From the NCBI GenBank assembly GCA_963814645.1, contig CAWFDX010000004.1:1364001-1428000 (forward strand): 64,000 bases of DNA, given 5' to 3'. Each line of letters begins with the position of its first letter. The first letter of the stretch is position 1. Shown here in pieces: positions 24,591 through 33,584 of the stretch. Position numbers and translations under genes: made by a program. The notes beneath the pieces are model-generated. The model ran no database searches. It worked only from the letters and a program-made list of their open reading frames with translations, and was not told where the DNA came from. The DNA comes from RYN-230 sp963814645 (GTDB lineage: Bacteria; Actinomycetota; Actinomycetes; Streptosporangiales; Streptosporangiaceae).

Positions 24591-24609
24591 TCTCCCAGTT
24601 GCTGGGAGA
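24591..24609 (-). promoter_or_regulatory. Hairpin sequestering the methyltransferase ribosome binding site
   Basis: On the minus strand TCTCCCAG-CAA-CTGGGAGA is followed by AGGCA and the ATG at 24585. The GGGAG Shine-Dalgarno sequence forms the 3' arm of the perfect 8-bp stem. It could act as an RNA hairpin that occludes the ribosome site, or as a DNA palindrome for a repressor. Confidence 0.55.
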
Positions 24610-24863
24610 GTATCAGTTAGTAGCACCCCAAAAGCGGCCGGTTACGTCTGTCACCCGCAGGCTTCATTGTCAGATGCGCCGTCGGCTCGGCCAGTCGTGG
24701 TCAACAGGCTCCGTGACGCTTTTATCCAGGGGGAAGGGGTTCGCTAGGGGCATGCCCGGCTGCGCTGGGACCGCCGGTGCGGCAGCCCGCGAGGGTTGGC
24801 CGGCTGTGTGGGCGCCATTCATCACGCCCAAGGTCTCATCGACGCAGGAAGGGACAACAGACG

Positions 24864-26537
24864 ATGAAGCGGTGCGCTCTGGCTGTGATCAGCCTTCTGA
24901 GCTTCCTCGTCCTGGCGGCCGCCACACTCCCGGCCACCGCCGCGACCAACGCCATGTCACACCCCCAGGCGCCGCGGGCTAGTAGCTCGTACTACCCCCG
25001 GCCGTTCTGCCAGAGCAAGCGCTCCACGTGCACTGACCTGGGTAGCCAGCCCAGGACTTCGTACGTCGGCCACGACGAGCCGTCGGTCTTGTTCAAGTCC
25101 GGTATCCCGGGCTCGGGCAACAACATGACCTACACGGTCACCCTGCCCAAGGATCCGGTGAAACAGCCGAACAAGACCGGTGTGGGCGGCACGACGTGGA
25201 ACTTCCAACTGCGGCCCACGTTCTGGTTCGGTCTCGCGCTGTGCGACAACGAGTCCGCGCCTGAGTTCACCAAGAAGTGCACGCCGGACTCGGACAGCAA
25301 CAATCTGGTCGGCGCCAACCCCGCCGCCCCGAACTACATCGGGAAGCATCCCGGCACCGCGTTCATGGAACTGCAGTTCTATCCACCGGGATGGGTCGAG
25401 CAGTTCACCGGAGATGGCTGCACGGCGCACCAGTACTGCGCGGCGATGACCATCGACAGCTTCGTGCAGAACATGAACACCGGAGTCGCGAATACCGCTG
25501 CCTGCAACAACTTCGTCCTCGGCGGTGCCGAGCCAGTCAACTGGGCGTACATCACCAAGAGCGGGAAGTCGCAGGCGCCCGCGAATCCACTGTTCACCGG
25601 GACGGTCACCCACCCCAACTTCGCGGCGGTGGACCCGAATCCGCACAAGGCCCTGTTCATGAACCCTGGTGACACGATCCGGATCCATATGCAGGACACC
25701 CCGGCCGGGCTGCGGATCGTGCTGAACGATCTGACCTCGGGCCAGCACGGCTCGATGACCGCGTCGGTGGCCAACGGCTTCGGACACATCCTGTTCACCC
25801 CGAAGTCCAAGACCTGCCACGAGGCGCCGTACGCGTTCCACCCCGCGTACTCGACGGCCAACCCGCGCGGGACCGTCTGGGCCGCGCACACCTACAACGT
25901 GGCTTTCTCCGACGAACTCGACCACTTCGAGGACTGCCTGGCTGTCAACACGACGACCGGCAACTGCACCAAGCCGGCGCCGCCGGACAAGACGGTGGAC
26001 GCGGACGACACCGAGTGCCTGACGGGCGCCCAATCGACGCTGGTGCGGATCGACGGGTGCCTCGCCCCGGATGAGGATTTCGACAGCCAGGCCTACCGCA
26101 AGGACTGGCCCGGCACCATCCCGAACGTGGCCAGGGACCAGGCGCTCCACCCGCAGCCGGTGCTGTTCACCAGCCCGACCACGCACGGGCAGAACTACCA
26201 GACGATGGCCTTCGAGAACGACCTGCCGGCGATCGAGGCGAAGGGAGCGCAGTTCCATCCGCCGTTCTGCAACCAGACGACGGGCGCCAACTGCGTCAAC
26301 CCGCCGCACGGCGCGAAGTTCTACCCGTTCTACTCGACGACGGTGCGCAACGGGTCGTGCGCCTGGCAGGAGGGCGGCAAGTTCCTGCCGGACACAAAGA
26401 ACGACTTCGGCGGCAGCTCCACGACCGAGTACGGCCACCTACTGAAGGTCGTCTTCCCGAACACCGGATTCAAGCCGGTGACGATCATTAACCTCTTCAA
26501 CAGCGGGGACATGGCCAACCCCTGCCCGGCGGGGTGA
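24864..26537 (+). CDS. Secreted cysteine-rich protein, paralogue A
   Basis: A 557-residue exported protein of a family I cannot name. It has a signal peptide (MKRCALAVISLLSFLVLAAA...ATAATNA) and about 16 cysteines in the mature part, suggesting several disulphides. Blocks shared with the paralogue at 29056 include YVGHDEPS, PGSG..., MELQFYPPGWV, ITKSGKSQAPANP, GDTIRIHMQDT, GSMTASVANGF, FTSPTT, DLPAIE and FYPFYST. There is no transmembrane anchor or recognised catalytic motif. The even beta-rich sequence suggests a cell-surface or extracellular binding protein or enzyme. A strong bidirectional terminator follows. Confidence 0.85.
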   Translation: MKRCALAVISLLSFLVLAAATLPATAATNAMSHPQAPRASSSYYPRPFCQSKRSTCTDLGSQPRTSYVGHDEPSVLFKSGIPGSGNNMTYTVTLPKDPVKQPNKTGVGGTTWNFQLRPTFWFGLALCDNESAPEFTKKCTPDSDSNNLVGANPAAPNYIGKHPGTAFMELQFYPPGWVEQFTGDGCTAHQYCAAMTIDSFVQNMNTGVANTAACNNFVLGGAEPVNWAYITKSGKSQAPANPLFTGTVTHPNFAAVDPNPHKALFMNPGDTIRIHMQDTPAGLRIVLNDLTSGQHGSMTASVANGFGHILFTPKSKTCHEAPYAFHPAYSTANPRGTVWAAHTYNVAFSDELDHFEDCLAVNTTTGNCTKPAPPDKTVDADDTECLTGAQSTLVRIDGCLAPDEDFDSQAYRKDWPGTIPNVARDQALHPQPVLFTSPTTHGQNYQTMAFENDLPAIEAKGAQFHPPFCNQTTGANCVNPPHGAKFYPFYSTTVRNGSCAWQEGGKFLPDTKNDFGGSSTTEYGHLLKVVFPNTGFKPVTIINLFNSGDMANPCPAG

Positions 26538-26569
26538 GGGCTCCGGCCCGGCCCAGATAACCGCGGTAC

Positions 26570-26603
26570 CGGGACCGCGGCGGCTGACGCCGTCGCGGTC
26601 CCG
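26570..26603. terminator. Strong stem-loop between convergent genes
   Basis: Arms CGGGACCGCG (26570-26579) and CGCGGTCCCG (26594-26603) are perfect, and inner CGGC/GCCG pairs extend the stem around a TGAC loop. It lies 33 bp after paralogue A's stop and 17 bp beyond the convergent lipoprotein gene, so it may serve both. Confidence 0.75.
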
Positions 26604-26619
26604 TCCGGGCCAGCTACCG

Positions 26620-27207
26620 TCACGGCCCCGTGGGCACGCTGCTCGGGTGGGTGTCCGGGATCAGCTTGCCCTGGCCGCCGACCGTCCTGGCCAGCAGCTG
26701 GCCGGGCCGCGACGACCAGGACCACTGCCGGGCCGGGCCGAGCCCGGTGACGCTGGCACAGCCCGCGTCCTGGATGCGGACCGTGGTGAAACGCCCGGAC
26801 TCCGCGAACACGAGCAGTAGTGCGCCGCGCGGCTCGGCCGGGCAGCGCAGTCCCCGCGGCAGCGGCGGGAGATGGCACAGCGCGCTGGCCAGGGCGCGGA
26901 CCCGCGCCGCGTCCGTTGTGGTCAGCGCGCGGGGCAGGATCTCCCGCGGCTGGCTGGCGGTCAGCCTGACGTCGAGCTGGTCCAGCCGGCGGCTGGCCGC
27001 GCACAGCGGCACCCCCGCCGACGCCCGCACCGCGGCGGCGCTGGCCGTGGCGGCGCTGGCTGTGGCCGGCCCGGCCGCGGCCCGGTGACCGGCGCCGGTG
27101 GCGGCCACGCTGCCGCACGCCACCAGCCCGAGTGCCGCGCCCGCCGCGAGCACCGCGCCCGCCGCCCCGGGCACACGGGGAGTGGCCAGCTTGCCGTGAA
27201 CCGTCAT
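26620..27207 (-). CDS. Putative lipoprotein, 195 residues
   Basis: A small exported protein with a lipobox (AALGLVACGS; Cys about residue 31) after a hydrophobic signal, so it is probably anchored to the outer face of the membrane. An Ala/Thr-rich linker follows, then a domain with C...CHLPPLPRGLRC and DAGCASVTG (several cysteines) and TVRIQDAGCASV...WSWSSRPGQLL. I recognise no family. It is convergent with secreted paralogue A and downstream of folE. Confidence 0.72.
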   Translation of the reverse strand: MTVHGKLATPRVPGAAGAVLAAGAALGLVACGSVAATGAGHRAAAGPATASAATASAAAVRASAGVPLCAASRRLDQLDVRLTASQPREILPRALTTTDAARVRALASALCHLPPLPRGLRCPAEPRGALLLVFAESGRFTTVRIQDAGCASVTGLGPARQWSWSSRPGQLLARTVGGQGKLIPDTHPSSVPTGP

Positions 27208-27256
27208 CGCAGCTTGGACGGTCCGGAGCCGGTGACGGTTCCGCCTTCGGGCGCGG

Positions 27257-27360
27257 TCAGCCGGGGAGGAGCCCGGCCAGCGGCAACTCCGGGTCGGCCA
27301 GCCGGGCCGCCGCGACCGGCTGGCCGGACCGCACCAGAGCCTGGATCGCGGGCCGCCGCC
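27257..27360 (-). pseudogene. Possible C-terminal gene remnant after folE
   Basis: Directly after the folE stop, a minus-strand frame reads RPAIQALVRSGQPVAAARLA followed by DPELPLAGLLPG and a stop at 27257-27259. Composition and regular codon bias look like a genuine helical C-terminus, but no start codon or upstream part exists. It may be the residue of a gene lost by deletion; chance cannot be excluded. Confidence 0.3.
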
Positions 27361-28020
27361 TTAGCCAGGCACACCGGCCATGGCGAAGAACTCGGCCCGG
27401 GCGCGCGGATCGTCACGCAGCGTGCCGTGCATGGCCAACGTGACGGTCTTGGCGCCGATGGCCCGGGCGCCGCGCAGCGTCATACAGGAGTGCTCCGCCT
27501 CCAGCACGACGCCCGCACCGCGCGGGCTGAGATGCGTGACCAGCGAGTCCGCGACTTGCCTGGTCAGCCGTTCCTGCGTTTGCGGCCGGGCGGCGAAATG
27601 CCCGACCAGGCGGGCCAGCTTGGACAGCCCCAGGATCTGGTCGCCGGGCAGGTAGCCCACGTGCGCGACACCGGAGAACGGCAGCAGGTGATGCTCGCAC
27701 ACGGTCCGGAACGGGATGTCCCGGGCCAGCACCAGCTCGTCATAGCCCTCGTCGTTCGGGAACGTGGTCAGCTCGAACGGCGGCGCGGTGAACAGCTCGG
27801 CGTAGGCCCGGGCCATCCGGGCTGGCGTCTCGCGCAGCCCGTCCTGGTCCACGTCGATGCCGAGCGCGGCCAGGAAGTCCGCCGCCGCCCGCCGCGCCGC
27901 GTCCAGATCGGCACGGGGTGCCCCGCCCGCGATGCGGAGCGCGGGCCGGGTACCGGCACCGCCGCCGGGCTCTGGCCCGGCCAGCGGCTCAGCGCGGTCA
28001 GCGGCCAGGTCATGCGCCAT
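27361..28020 (-). CDS. folE: GTP cyclohydrolase I
   Basis: A 219-residue GTP cyclohydrolase I, which converts GTP to 7,8-dihydroneopterin triphosphate at the head of folate/pterin synthesis. Zinc ligands are C108 and H111 in RTVCEHHLLPFSGVAHVGYL and C179 in EAEHSCMTLRGAR. GLSKLARLVGHFAARPQTQE is the standard core. The ATG overlaps the stop of the upstream regulator gene by eleven bases, implying translational coupling. Other folate genes are not adjacent, so this may be a second, specially regulated FolE rather than the housekeeping one. Confidence 0.94.
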   Translation of the reverse strand: MAHDLAADRAEPLAGPEPGGGAGTRPALRIAGGAPRADLDAARRAAADFLAALGIDVDQDGLRETPARMARAYAELFTAPPFELTTFPNDEGYDELVLARDIPFRTVCEHHLLPFSGVAHVGYLPGDQILGLSKLARLVGHFAARPQTQERLTRQVADSLVTHLSPRGAGVVLEAEHSCMTLRGARAIGAKTVTLAMHGTLRDDPRARAEFFAMAGVPG

Positions 28021-28750
28021 GGCGGTCGTCCTTCCCCGTGGTGTCCCGGATAACGGTGTCCTTGATAGTGGTGTCCTGGATGGCGACGCAGCAGTGCCCG
28101 GGCTGCGGGTCGAGCACCGGCCGCAGGCCGGCCGCCCGGAGCCCGGTGGCCAGCCCTTCAACCAGGGCCAGGTTCATCCCGCAGACGGTCGGCCGGTCCT
28201 GTTCGGCCAGGTGGTGGAACGGGCAGTTGCGCAGCCGGATGGCCCCGTCGGCCGCGTCGAACGGCGCGAAGCCGTGCTGCTGCAGCGCCGCGATCAGCCG
28301 CTGACGCGGATCCGCGTCGCCGCCGCGATGGCCTGAGCCGAGCTGGCGGCCGTGCTGGCGCGCCGCGTCGCCCAGCGCGGCCCGGCTCTGCCCGCTGGCG
28401 TCGGTGCCGACCGCCTGGACCAGCAGGCGGGCCGCGAGTTCATACTCCCGGGGCGGCACGCTGACGGCGAACTCCCGGCCGGACCGCGCGTACAGCTTGG
28501 CCGGGCGGCCCGCGCCCGGGCCGCCACGGCCGGGCGGGCGCTGGTAGCTGGCGGTCAGCAGGCCGGCCTCGACCAGCTTGTCCAGGTGGTAGACGGCCAG
28601 CGCGCGGCCGATGCCGGCCGCGGCCGCTGCCTCGTCCCGGCCGACCGGCCGGGCGGAGCCGGCCACGTACCGGTACAGGCGGCCGCGCACCGGGTCGTCC
28701 AGGCTGCTCAGCGAGGTCAGGTCCGGTGGCTCAGGTGGTGATGCGGTCAC
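28010..28750 (-). CDS. SufR-like/COG2345 winged-helix regulator with cysteine cluster
   Basis: A 246-residue ArsR-type winged-helix protein. The HTH is at about residues 19-90 (SLDDPVRGRLYRYVAGSARP, LAVYHLDKLVEAGLL, GRPAKLYARSGREFAVSVPP). The C-terminal domain has C176-X13-C190 and C220/C221, the pattern used by SufR-type regulators to hold an Fe-S cluster. An odd short repeat follows (IQDTTIKDTVIRDTT). The start is GTG. It is translationally coupled to folE, so it probably controls pterin synthesis in response to iron, oxygen or redox state. Its promoter region is AT-rich, with a TAGTACTA palindrome. Confidence 0.85.
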   Translation of the reverse strand: MTASPPEPPDLTSLSSLDDPVRGRLYRYVAGSARPVGRDEAAAAAGIGRALAVYHLDKLVEAGLLTASYQRPPGRGGPGAGRPAKLYARSGREFAVSVPPREYELAARLLVQAVGTDASGQSRAALGDAARQHGRQLGSGHRGGDADPRQRLIAALQQHGFAPFDAADGAIRLRNCPFHHLAEQDRPTVCGMNLALVEGLATGLRAAGLRPVLDPQPGHCCVAIQDTTIKDTVIRDTTGKDDRHGA

Positions 28751-29055
28751 CCGAACACTGTAGTACTAGTAAAAGTTATTTTTAGAGCCCACGGACGGGG
28801 CCAAGCGGCCGGGCCCGGGACCACACATCTTGATAAATGAGTATTTAGTAGGTTTTCGCCCCAATTATTCCGGAGGTCACTAAGAAAGGGTTAAGAAATG
28901 GCGGGGCGCAGGTGAGTATTTCCCGGGGTTATAGACGCCCTAATTGGCCGGTGCAATCCTGGGCGAACAGCCTCCGGGGGCCTCCGGGGGTTATTTGTGC
29001 GCATGAGGCTAAGGGGAAGCCAGGCCGCCGGGGCTGCACCACGAGGAGGTGGGGC

Positions 29056-30726
29056 ATGAAACCGGTCAGATCCTTGCTCTCCGTGGCCGTGACGGCGGCG
29101 CTGGTGGCGACACCACTGGCGCTCACCGGCGGCACCGCGGCCCAGGCCGCGGCCAGCACCCCGGCCTACGCCACCAGCGCGCACGCGCATATCAACTGCG
29201 CCTACGCTAGTGGCCTGTGCACCGAGGTGCAAAACTCCTACGGCGTGTTCGGCCACTACGTCGGGCACGACGAGCCGTCCGCGCTGTTCTATTCGAACAC
29301 CCCGGGGTCGGGCAGCCACCTGCGCTACACGCTGACGCTGCCGACCGCCCCGTCGGCCAGCCATCCCAACGCGGTCAACAAGTCGTACCCGTTCGAGCTC
29401 AGCGGGGCCGAATGGCTGGGCATGGCCATGTGCGCGACGCAGTCCTACCCGGAGCAGGTCAAGAAGTGCCCGGCGGCCAGCGACCGCAACATCCTGGATC
29501 CCGCGGTCTCACCCAAGCACGTCGGGCAGGCCTACACGGAACTGCAGTTCTACCCGCCCGGCTGGGTGCCGTGGCCGACCTGGCAGGTGGCCGTGGGCGC
29601 CAGTTCGTGCAACCCGATCGAGTGGTGCGCCGCGCTGAACATCGACAGCCTGGCGCTCAACCCGGTGACCGGGAAGACGCTCAACCCGACCTGCCTGGCC
29701 AAGGTGGGTGAGGAGTACGTCAACTTCGCCTTCGTCACCAAGAACGGGAAGGCGCAGGCGCCGGCCAATCCGGTCGACGCAACCGTGAAGACCTTCACGC
29801 CCAGCTCGCAGGACCTGTACATGAACTCCGGGGACCGGATCCAGGCGACGATGACCGACACCAGGAACGGCCTCAAGGTCATCCTGCGTGACCTGACCAC
29901 CGGCGCCACCGGGTCGATGACGGCCAGCGCGGCCAACGGGTTCGCACAGGTCAAGTACGCCCCTACGGGCAAGTCGTGCACGGCTCTCCCGTACAACTTC
30001 CACCCGCTGTACAGCACGTCGTCGACCAAGACCCGGGTCACCTGGGCGGCGGGCTCCTACAACATCGCGTTCGACACCGAGATCGGCCACTTCCAGTTCT
30101 GCACCGGCCCGAAGAAGATCCCGGCCACCCCGTTCGGCCTGCTGCCGAACGGCAACCCGACCACGTGCCCCACGGGTAACACCGAAGGCCGCGGGCCCAC
30201 TGCCTCGGCACCGGACGCCGATGACCTGTTCTGCTTCCCCGGATCGGAGGCACTGGTCTACCGGGTGAACGGCTGCACCTACACGAATACCGGGTTCGAC
30301 GGCGCGTCGTACCAGAAGCTCTGGCCGGACGGCAACCTCCAGGACCACCCGGCGCCGTTCCAGTTCACCAGCCCGACCACCGGGCCGGGCTACACACAGC
30401 AATATCAGCGGGCCGCGCTGGAAACCGACTTGCCGGCCATCGAATCGACGTGCAACCCGGCCACCGGCGCGGGCTGCACGCTGATCCCGCAGACCGACCA
30501 GAAACAGCCGGCCGCGTTCTACCCGTTCTACTCGATCACCAACACCAGGCACGGCTGCGTCTGGCAGTTCGGCAACAGCATCCCGGGTCAGATCACTGAC
30601 TTCGGGCGCAACGCCGGGTACGGCTCGCTGCTGGCGCTGTCCTACACCCAGAAGGGCGGCAGCAGCGCGAACCTCTACCAGGACTTCCGGAACATCATGG
30701 CCACCAACCCATGTCCAGCACAGTGA
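29056..30726 (+). CDS. Secreted cysteine-rich protein, paralogue B
   Basis: A 556-residue exported protein homologous along its whole length to the one at 24864. The start follows a very strong AGGAGGTGG site. The signal peptide is MKPVRSLLSVAVTAALVATP...AQAAAS. Shared blocks include YVGHDEPSALFYSNTPGSGS, TELQFYPPGWV, WCAALNIDS, VTKNGKAQAPANP, MNSGDRIQATMTDT, GSMTASAANGF, FTSPTT, DLPAIE and FYPFYSI. The function is unknown. The upstream region 28760-29050 is AT-richer than average and contains two copies of TGAGTATTT. The stop codon lies in a 16-bp tandem duplication. Confidence 0.85.
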   Translation: MKPVRSLLSVAVTAALVATPLALTGGTAAQAAASTPAYATSAHAHINCAYASGLCTEVQNSYGVFGHYVGHDEPSALFYSNTPGSGSHLRYTLTLPTAPSASHPNAVNKSYPFELSGAEWLGMAMCATQSYPEQVKKCPAASDRNILDPAVSPKHVGQAYTELQFYPPGWVPWPTWQVAVGASSCNPIEWCAALNIDSLALNPVTGKTLNPTCLAKVGEEYVNFAFVTKNGKAQAPANPVDATVKTFTPSSQDLYMNSGDRIQATMTDTRNGLKVILRDLTTGATGSMTASAANGFAQVKYAPTGKSCTALPYNFHPLYSTSSTKTRVTWAAGSYNIAFDTEIGHFQFCTGPKKIPATPFGLLPNGNPTTCPTGNTEGRGPTASAPDADDLFCFPGSEALVYRVNGCTYTNTGFDGASYQKLWPDGNLQDHPAPFQFTSPTTGPGYTQQYQRAALETDLPAIESTCNPATGAGCTLIPQTDQKQPAAFYPFYSITNTRHGCVWQFGNSIPGQITDFGRNAGYGSLLALSYTQKGGSSANLYQDFRNIMATNPCPAQ

Positions 30727-30748
30727 CCTGCTAGCACAGTGACCTGCT
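30717..30748. repeat. 16-bp tandem duplication spanning the stop of paralogue B
   Basis: AGCACAGTGACCTGCT occurs at 30717-30732 and again at 30733-30748, identical. The first copy contains the stop codon (TGA 30724-30726). The second also touches the 3' end of the convergent regulator gene (stop at 30747). Confidence 0.93.
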
Positions 30749-33584
30749 AGCCGCGATCGCGGCGTGGGTGATGCTGGCGGCCGGGCCGCGGCCGCCAGCT
30801 GGGCGGCGCCGGGTGCCCGCGCTCCCGGCGCTGCCCATCCTCGATGGCCAGCCTGGTCAGCTCGACGCGGGAGCCGATGCCGAGCTTGCGGAAGATCTGC
30901 CGCAGGTGCGCGGCCACGGTGTGCACGCTCAGGTACATCTGCTCCGCCACCTGCTGGTTGCTCAGCCCCTCGGAGACCAGGGCGGTGATGGCCCGCTCGG
31001 TCTCGGTCAGGCTGTCCCACCCGGTGTCCGGGCCGCCGCCGGGGGCCCAGTGCCGGCGGCGCACCCCGAGCCTGCGCAGGCGGCGGCGCACCCGGGCCAC
31101 GTCGCGGGTGGCGCTGGCCTGGCCGTAGCCACCGGCCGCCTGGTCCAGCTGCCGGATGCTGCCCGCCTGGTCGCCGTCCGCGGCCAGCAGTGTGGCCAGG
31201 TCCTCGGCGGCCGACGCCCGGGCCCACGGGTCCGGGTGCTCGGCCGCGGCCTGGGCCAGCCGGGCCGGGTCGCGGCTGACGATGCCGCGGCAATGCGCCG
31301 CGGCGGTCGCGGCAATCCTGAGCACCGGGTTGAGCCGGGCGATCTCATCGGCGATCCAGGCCACGTCGGAGGCGCGCTGCTGCTCGCCTGCGGCCAGCGC
31401 GGTGCGGGCCAGCCAGGCCGGCGCGGCCGGCTCGCCGATCAGCACCGAGCGGCGGCCGGGCAGCTCACGGTAGATCGGGCCGGCCAGCTCCATGGCCGCG
31501 GCCGCCCCGGAGGCGGCCTCGGTAACCTGCGCCTCGGCCAGCAGCGTCGCGGTCCGCGCGTACCAGCCGGCCGGCTGCGGATAGCTCCGCCGGGTACGCA
31601 GGTGGCCGGCCGCGGCCCGCAGGTCGCCGCGGCGCAGCGCCACCGTGCCAAGCACGCTCAGCGCCACTGAGCAGTGCAGCGGCAGGCTCTGCGCCCGGGC
31701 GGTGCGGAGCGCTGTTTCCGCCCCGGCCGCGGCGGCGTCGGTCCGGCCCAGGGCCAGGTCCGCCCGGGCGCGCAGGATCGCGGGCACCGGCTCCGTGCCG
31801 CTCGACCGCAGGGCCTGGCCGTCCCCGGCGGCGGCCTGGATGACGGCCGACGCCTCGTCCAGCATGCGCAGGTCGACCAGCATGGCGGCCAGGGTGAGCA
31901 GCGGCTGGAAGTGCCGCGCGTCCGGTGAGATCCCGCTGATCCGGCGGACCGCGCTGCGGGCGTGCCCGAGGCCACGGCTGGCCCAGCCGTCCTCCCAGCT
32001 GACGGCGGCCAGCACCAGTTCCGCGCCGGCCACAGCGGCCACGCTGTGCTGATCCGGGGCGGCCAGGATGGCCTCGGCCAGGGACCGGGACCTGATGGTG
32101 TCGCCCAGCACGGCCCGCGCGCGCAACTGGGTGATCATCGCCTCGTCGCGGAGCCGGCTGGTCAGCCCGGGTGTGGCCAGCACCGACTCGGCCATCGCGT
32201 CGGCCTGATCCGGGTGGCCGTCCGCGGCCAGGATGGCGGACATGGCCCACCGCAGCGGGGCCGCGGCGGCGGGTGGCAGCGGCTGGGCCAGGGCCACCCG
32301 GGCGATGTTCCCGGCGTCGGCCAGGCGGCCCGCCGCGGCCAGCGACTCGGCCGCCCGGGCGGACCGCTGCATCCGGGCCGGGTCCGCGGGCGCGGTCAGC
32401 TCCAGCGCCCGCAGGGCCAGGTCGGCGGCGGTCGCCGGGGCGGCGCCAAGAACTTCCGCCGCGGCCTGGTCCAGGCCATCGATGGCCGCCGTGTCGCCGG
32501 GCCGGGCGCTGGCCAGCAGGTGCGCACCGGCGGCCACGGCCGAGCCGCCGCGGGCCAGCAGCATCCCGCCAAACTGGCGGTGCAGAGCCAGCCGGGCGGG
32601 CAGCGGCACCGACTCGGTAACGGCCTGCCACACCAGGCCGTGCCGGAAGCTGAAGTCGTCCGTCCCGGCCGCCAGCAGACCCGCCTGCAGCGCCTCGTTC
32701 AGCGGCGGAAGCAGCGCCGCTGGCGCCTCGCCCAGCATCTCGGCCACGTCCTCGAGCCGGAACGACCGGCCGAGCACGGCCGCGGTCTCCAGCAGCGGCC
32801 GGACCCGGCTGCTGCGGCCGCCGAGCCAGGCTCGCACGGCCAGCTGGACCCGGTCCGGCAGCCGGGCCGAGACCAGCGTGGCCCGCCCACGGGCGACCCG
32901 GATGGTGTCTTCCTCGCGGAGCCCAGTTAAGAGCTCCACCAGCAGGTACGGATTGCCCCCGGCGCTCGCGGCCAGCGCGGTCAGCCCGGCATCCGGCGTC
33001 GCGTGCAGCACGTCGGCGACGACCCCGGCGACCGCGTCGTCGCTGAGCGGGCCGAGCGTGACCCGGTCCGCGCCGTCCTGCTCCAGCAGGTCGAACAACA
33101 GCGCGGCGCCGTTGCCCGGCGCCGCGGTGCTCCGGGCCAGCTGCCAGACCAGCGGATAGGCGGCCAGCTGGCCGGGCAGCGCACGGAGCGCGGCCAGCGT
33201 GCCCTGATCGGCCCAGTGCAGGTCATCCAGGCTGACCAGCACCGGATGATCCCCGGCGCGCTCTTCCAGCAGAACGCGGAACTTGTCCACCAGCCAGATG
33301 CCGGCCTCCGCCGGGTCGGCGTAGCCGGCCTCGGCCGGCGCCGGGCGCAGCGATCCGTGCATGGCCGACAGCAGCGGGGCAAACGGCACCGCCCGGCCCA
33401 GCTCGTCCGCGGCCCCCGCGACGAGGGAGAACCCCCGCCGGGCCGCCTCGTCAACGGCCATCCGGAGCAACCCCGATTTGCCGATGCCAGGTTCGCCTTC
33501 GATGAGCAGGACCCCGCCGTGACGGCTGGCACCGTCGCGGACGAATCCGAGGGCGATTTCCTGCTCGCGATCACGTCCCCGCAT
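30747..33584 (-). CDS. LuxR-family (LAL) ATP-binding transcriptional regulator
   Basis: A 945-residue large ATP-binding LuxR regulator. The N-terminal AAA/NB-ARC-like ATPase carries Walker A GEPGIGKS (residues 30-37) and Walker B LVSLDDLHWADQGT. A long Ala-rich TPR-like helical region fills the middle. The C-terminal LuxR helix-turn-helix reads LTETERAITALVSEGLSNQQ then VAEQMYLSVHTVAAHLRQIF. Such proteins act as signal-dependent activators, often of secondary metabolism or sugar use. The target is unknown; it is convergent with secreted paralogue B and divergent from a long non-coding region. Confidence 0.92.
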   Translation of the reverse strand: MRGRDREQEIALGFVRDGASRHGGVLLIEGEPGIGKSGLLRMAVDEAARRGFSLVAGAADELGRAVPFAPLLSAMHGSLRPAPAEAGYADPAEAGIWLVDKFRVLLEERAGDHPVLVSLDDLHWADQGTLAALRALPGQLAAYPLVWQLARSTAAPGNGAALLFDLLEQDGADRVTLGPLSDDAVAGVVADVLHATPDAGLTALAASAGGNPYLLVELLTGLREEDTIRVARGRATLVSARLPDRVQLAVRAWLGGRSSRVRPLLETAAVLGRSFRLEDVAEMLGEAPAALLPPLNEALQAGLLAAGTDDFSFRHGLVWQAVTESVPLPARLALHRQFGGMLLARGGSAVAAGAHLLASARPGDTAAIDGLDQAAAEVLGAAPATAADLALRALELTAPADPARMQRSARAAESLAAAGRLADAGNIARVALAQPLPPAAAAPLRWAMSAILAADGHPDQADAMAESVLATPGLTSRLRDEAMITQLRARAVLGDTIRSRSLAEAILAAPDQHSVAAVAGAELVLAAVSWEDGWASRGLGHARSAVRRISGISPDARHFQPLLTLAAMLVDLRMLDEASAVIQAAAGDGQALRSSGTEPVPAILRARADLALGRTDAAAAGAETALRTARAQSLPLHCSVALSVLGTVALRRGDLRAAAGHLRTRRSYPQPAGWYARTATLLAEAQVTEAASGAAAAMELAGPIYRELPGRRSVLIGEPAAPAWLARTALAAGEQQRASDVAWIADEIARLNPVLRIAATAAAHCRGIVSRDPARLAQAAAEHPDPWARASAAEDLATLLAADGDQAGSIRQLDQAAGGYGQASATRDVARVRRRLRRLGVRRRHWAPGGGPDTGWDSLTETERAITALVSEGLSNQQVAEQMYLSVHTVAAHLRQIFRKLGIGSRVELTRLAIEDGQRRERGHPAPPSWRPRPGRQHHPRRDRG

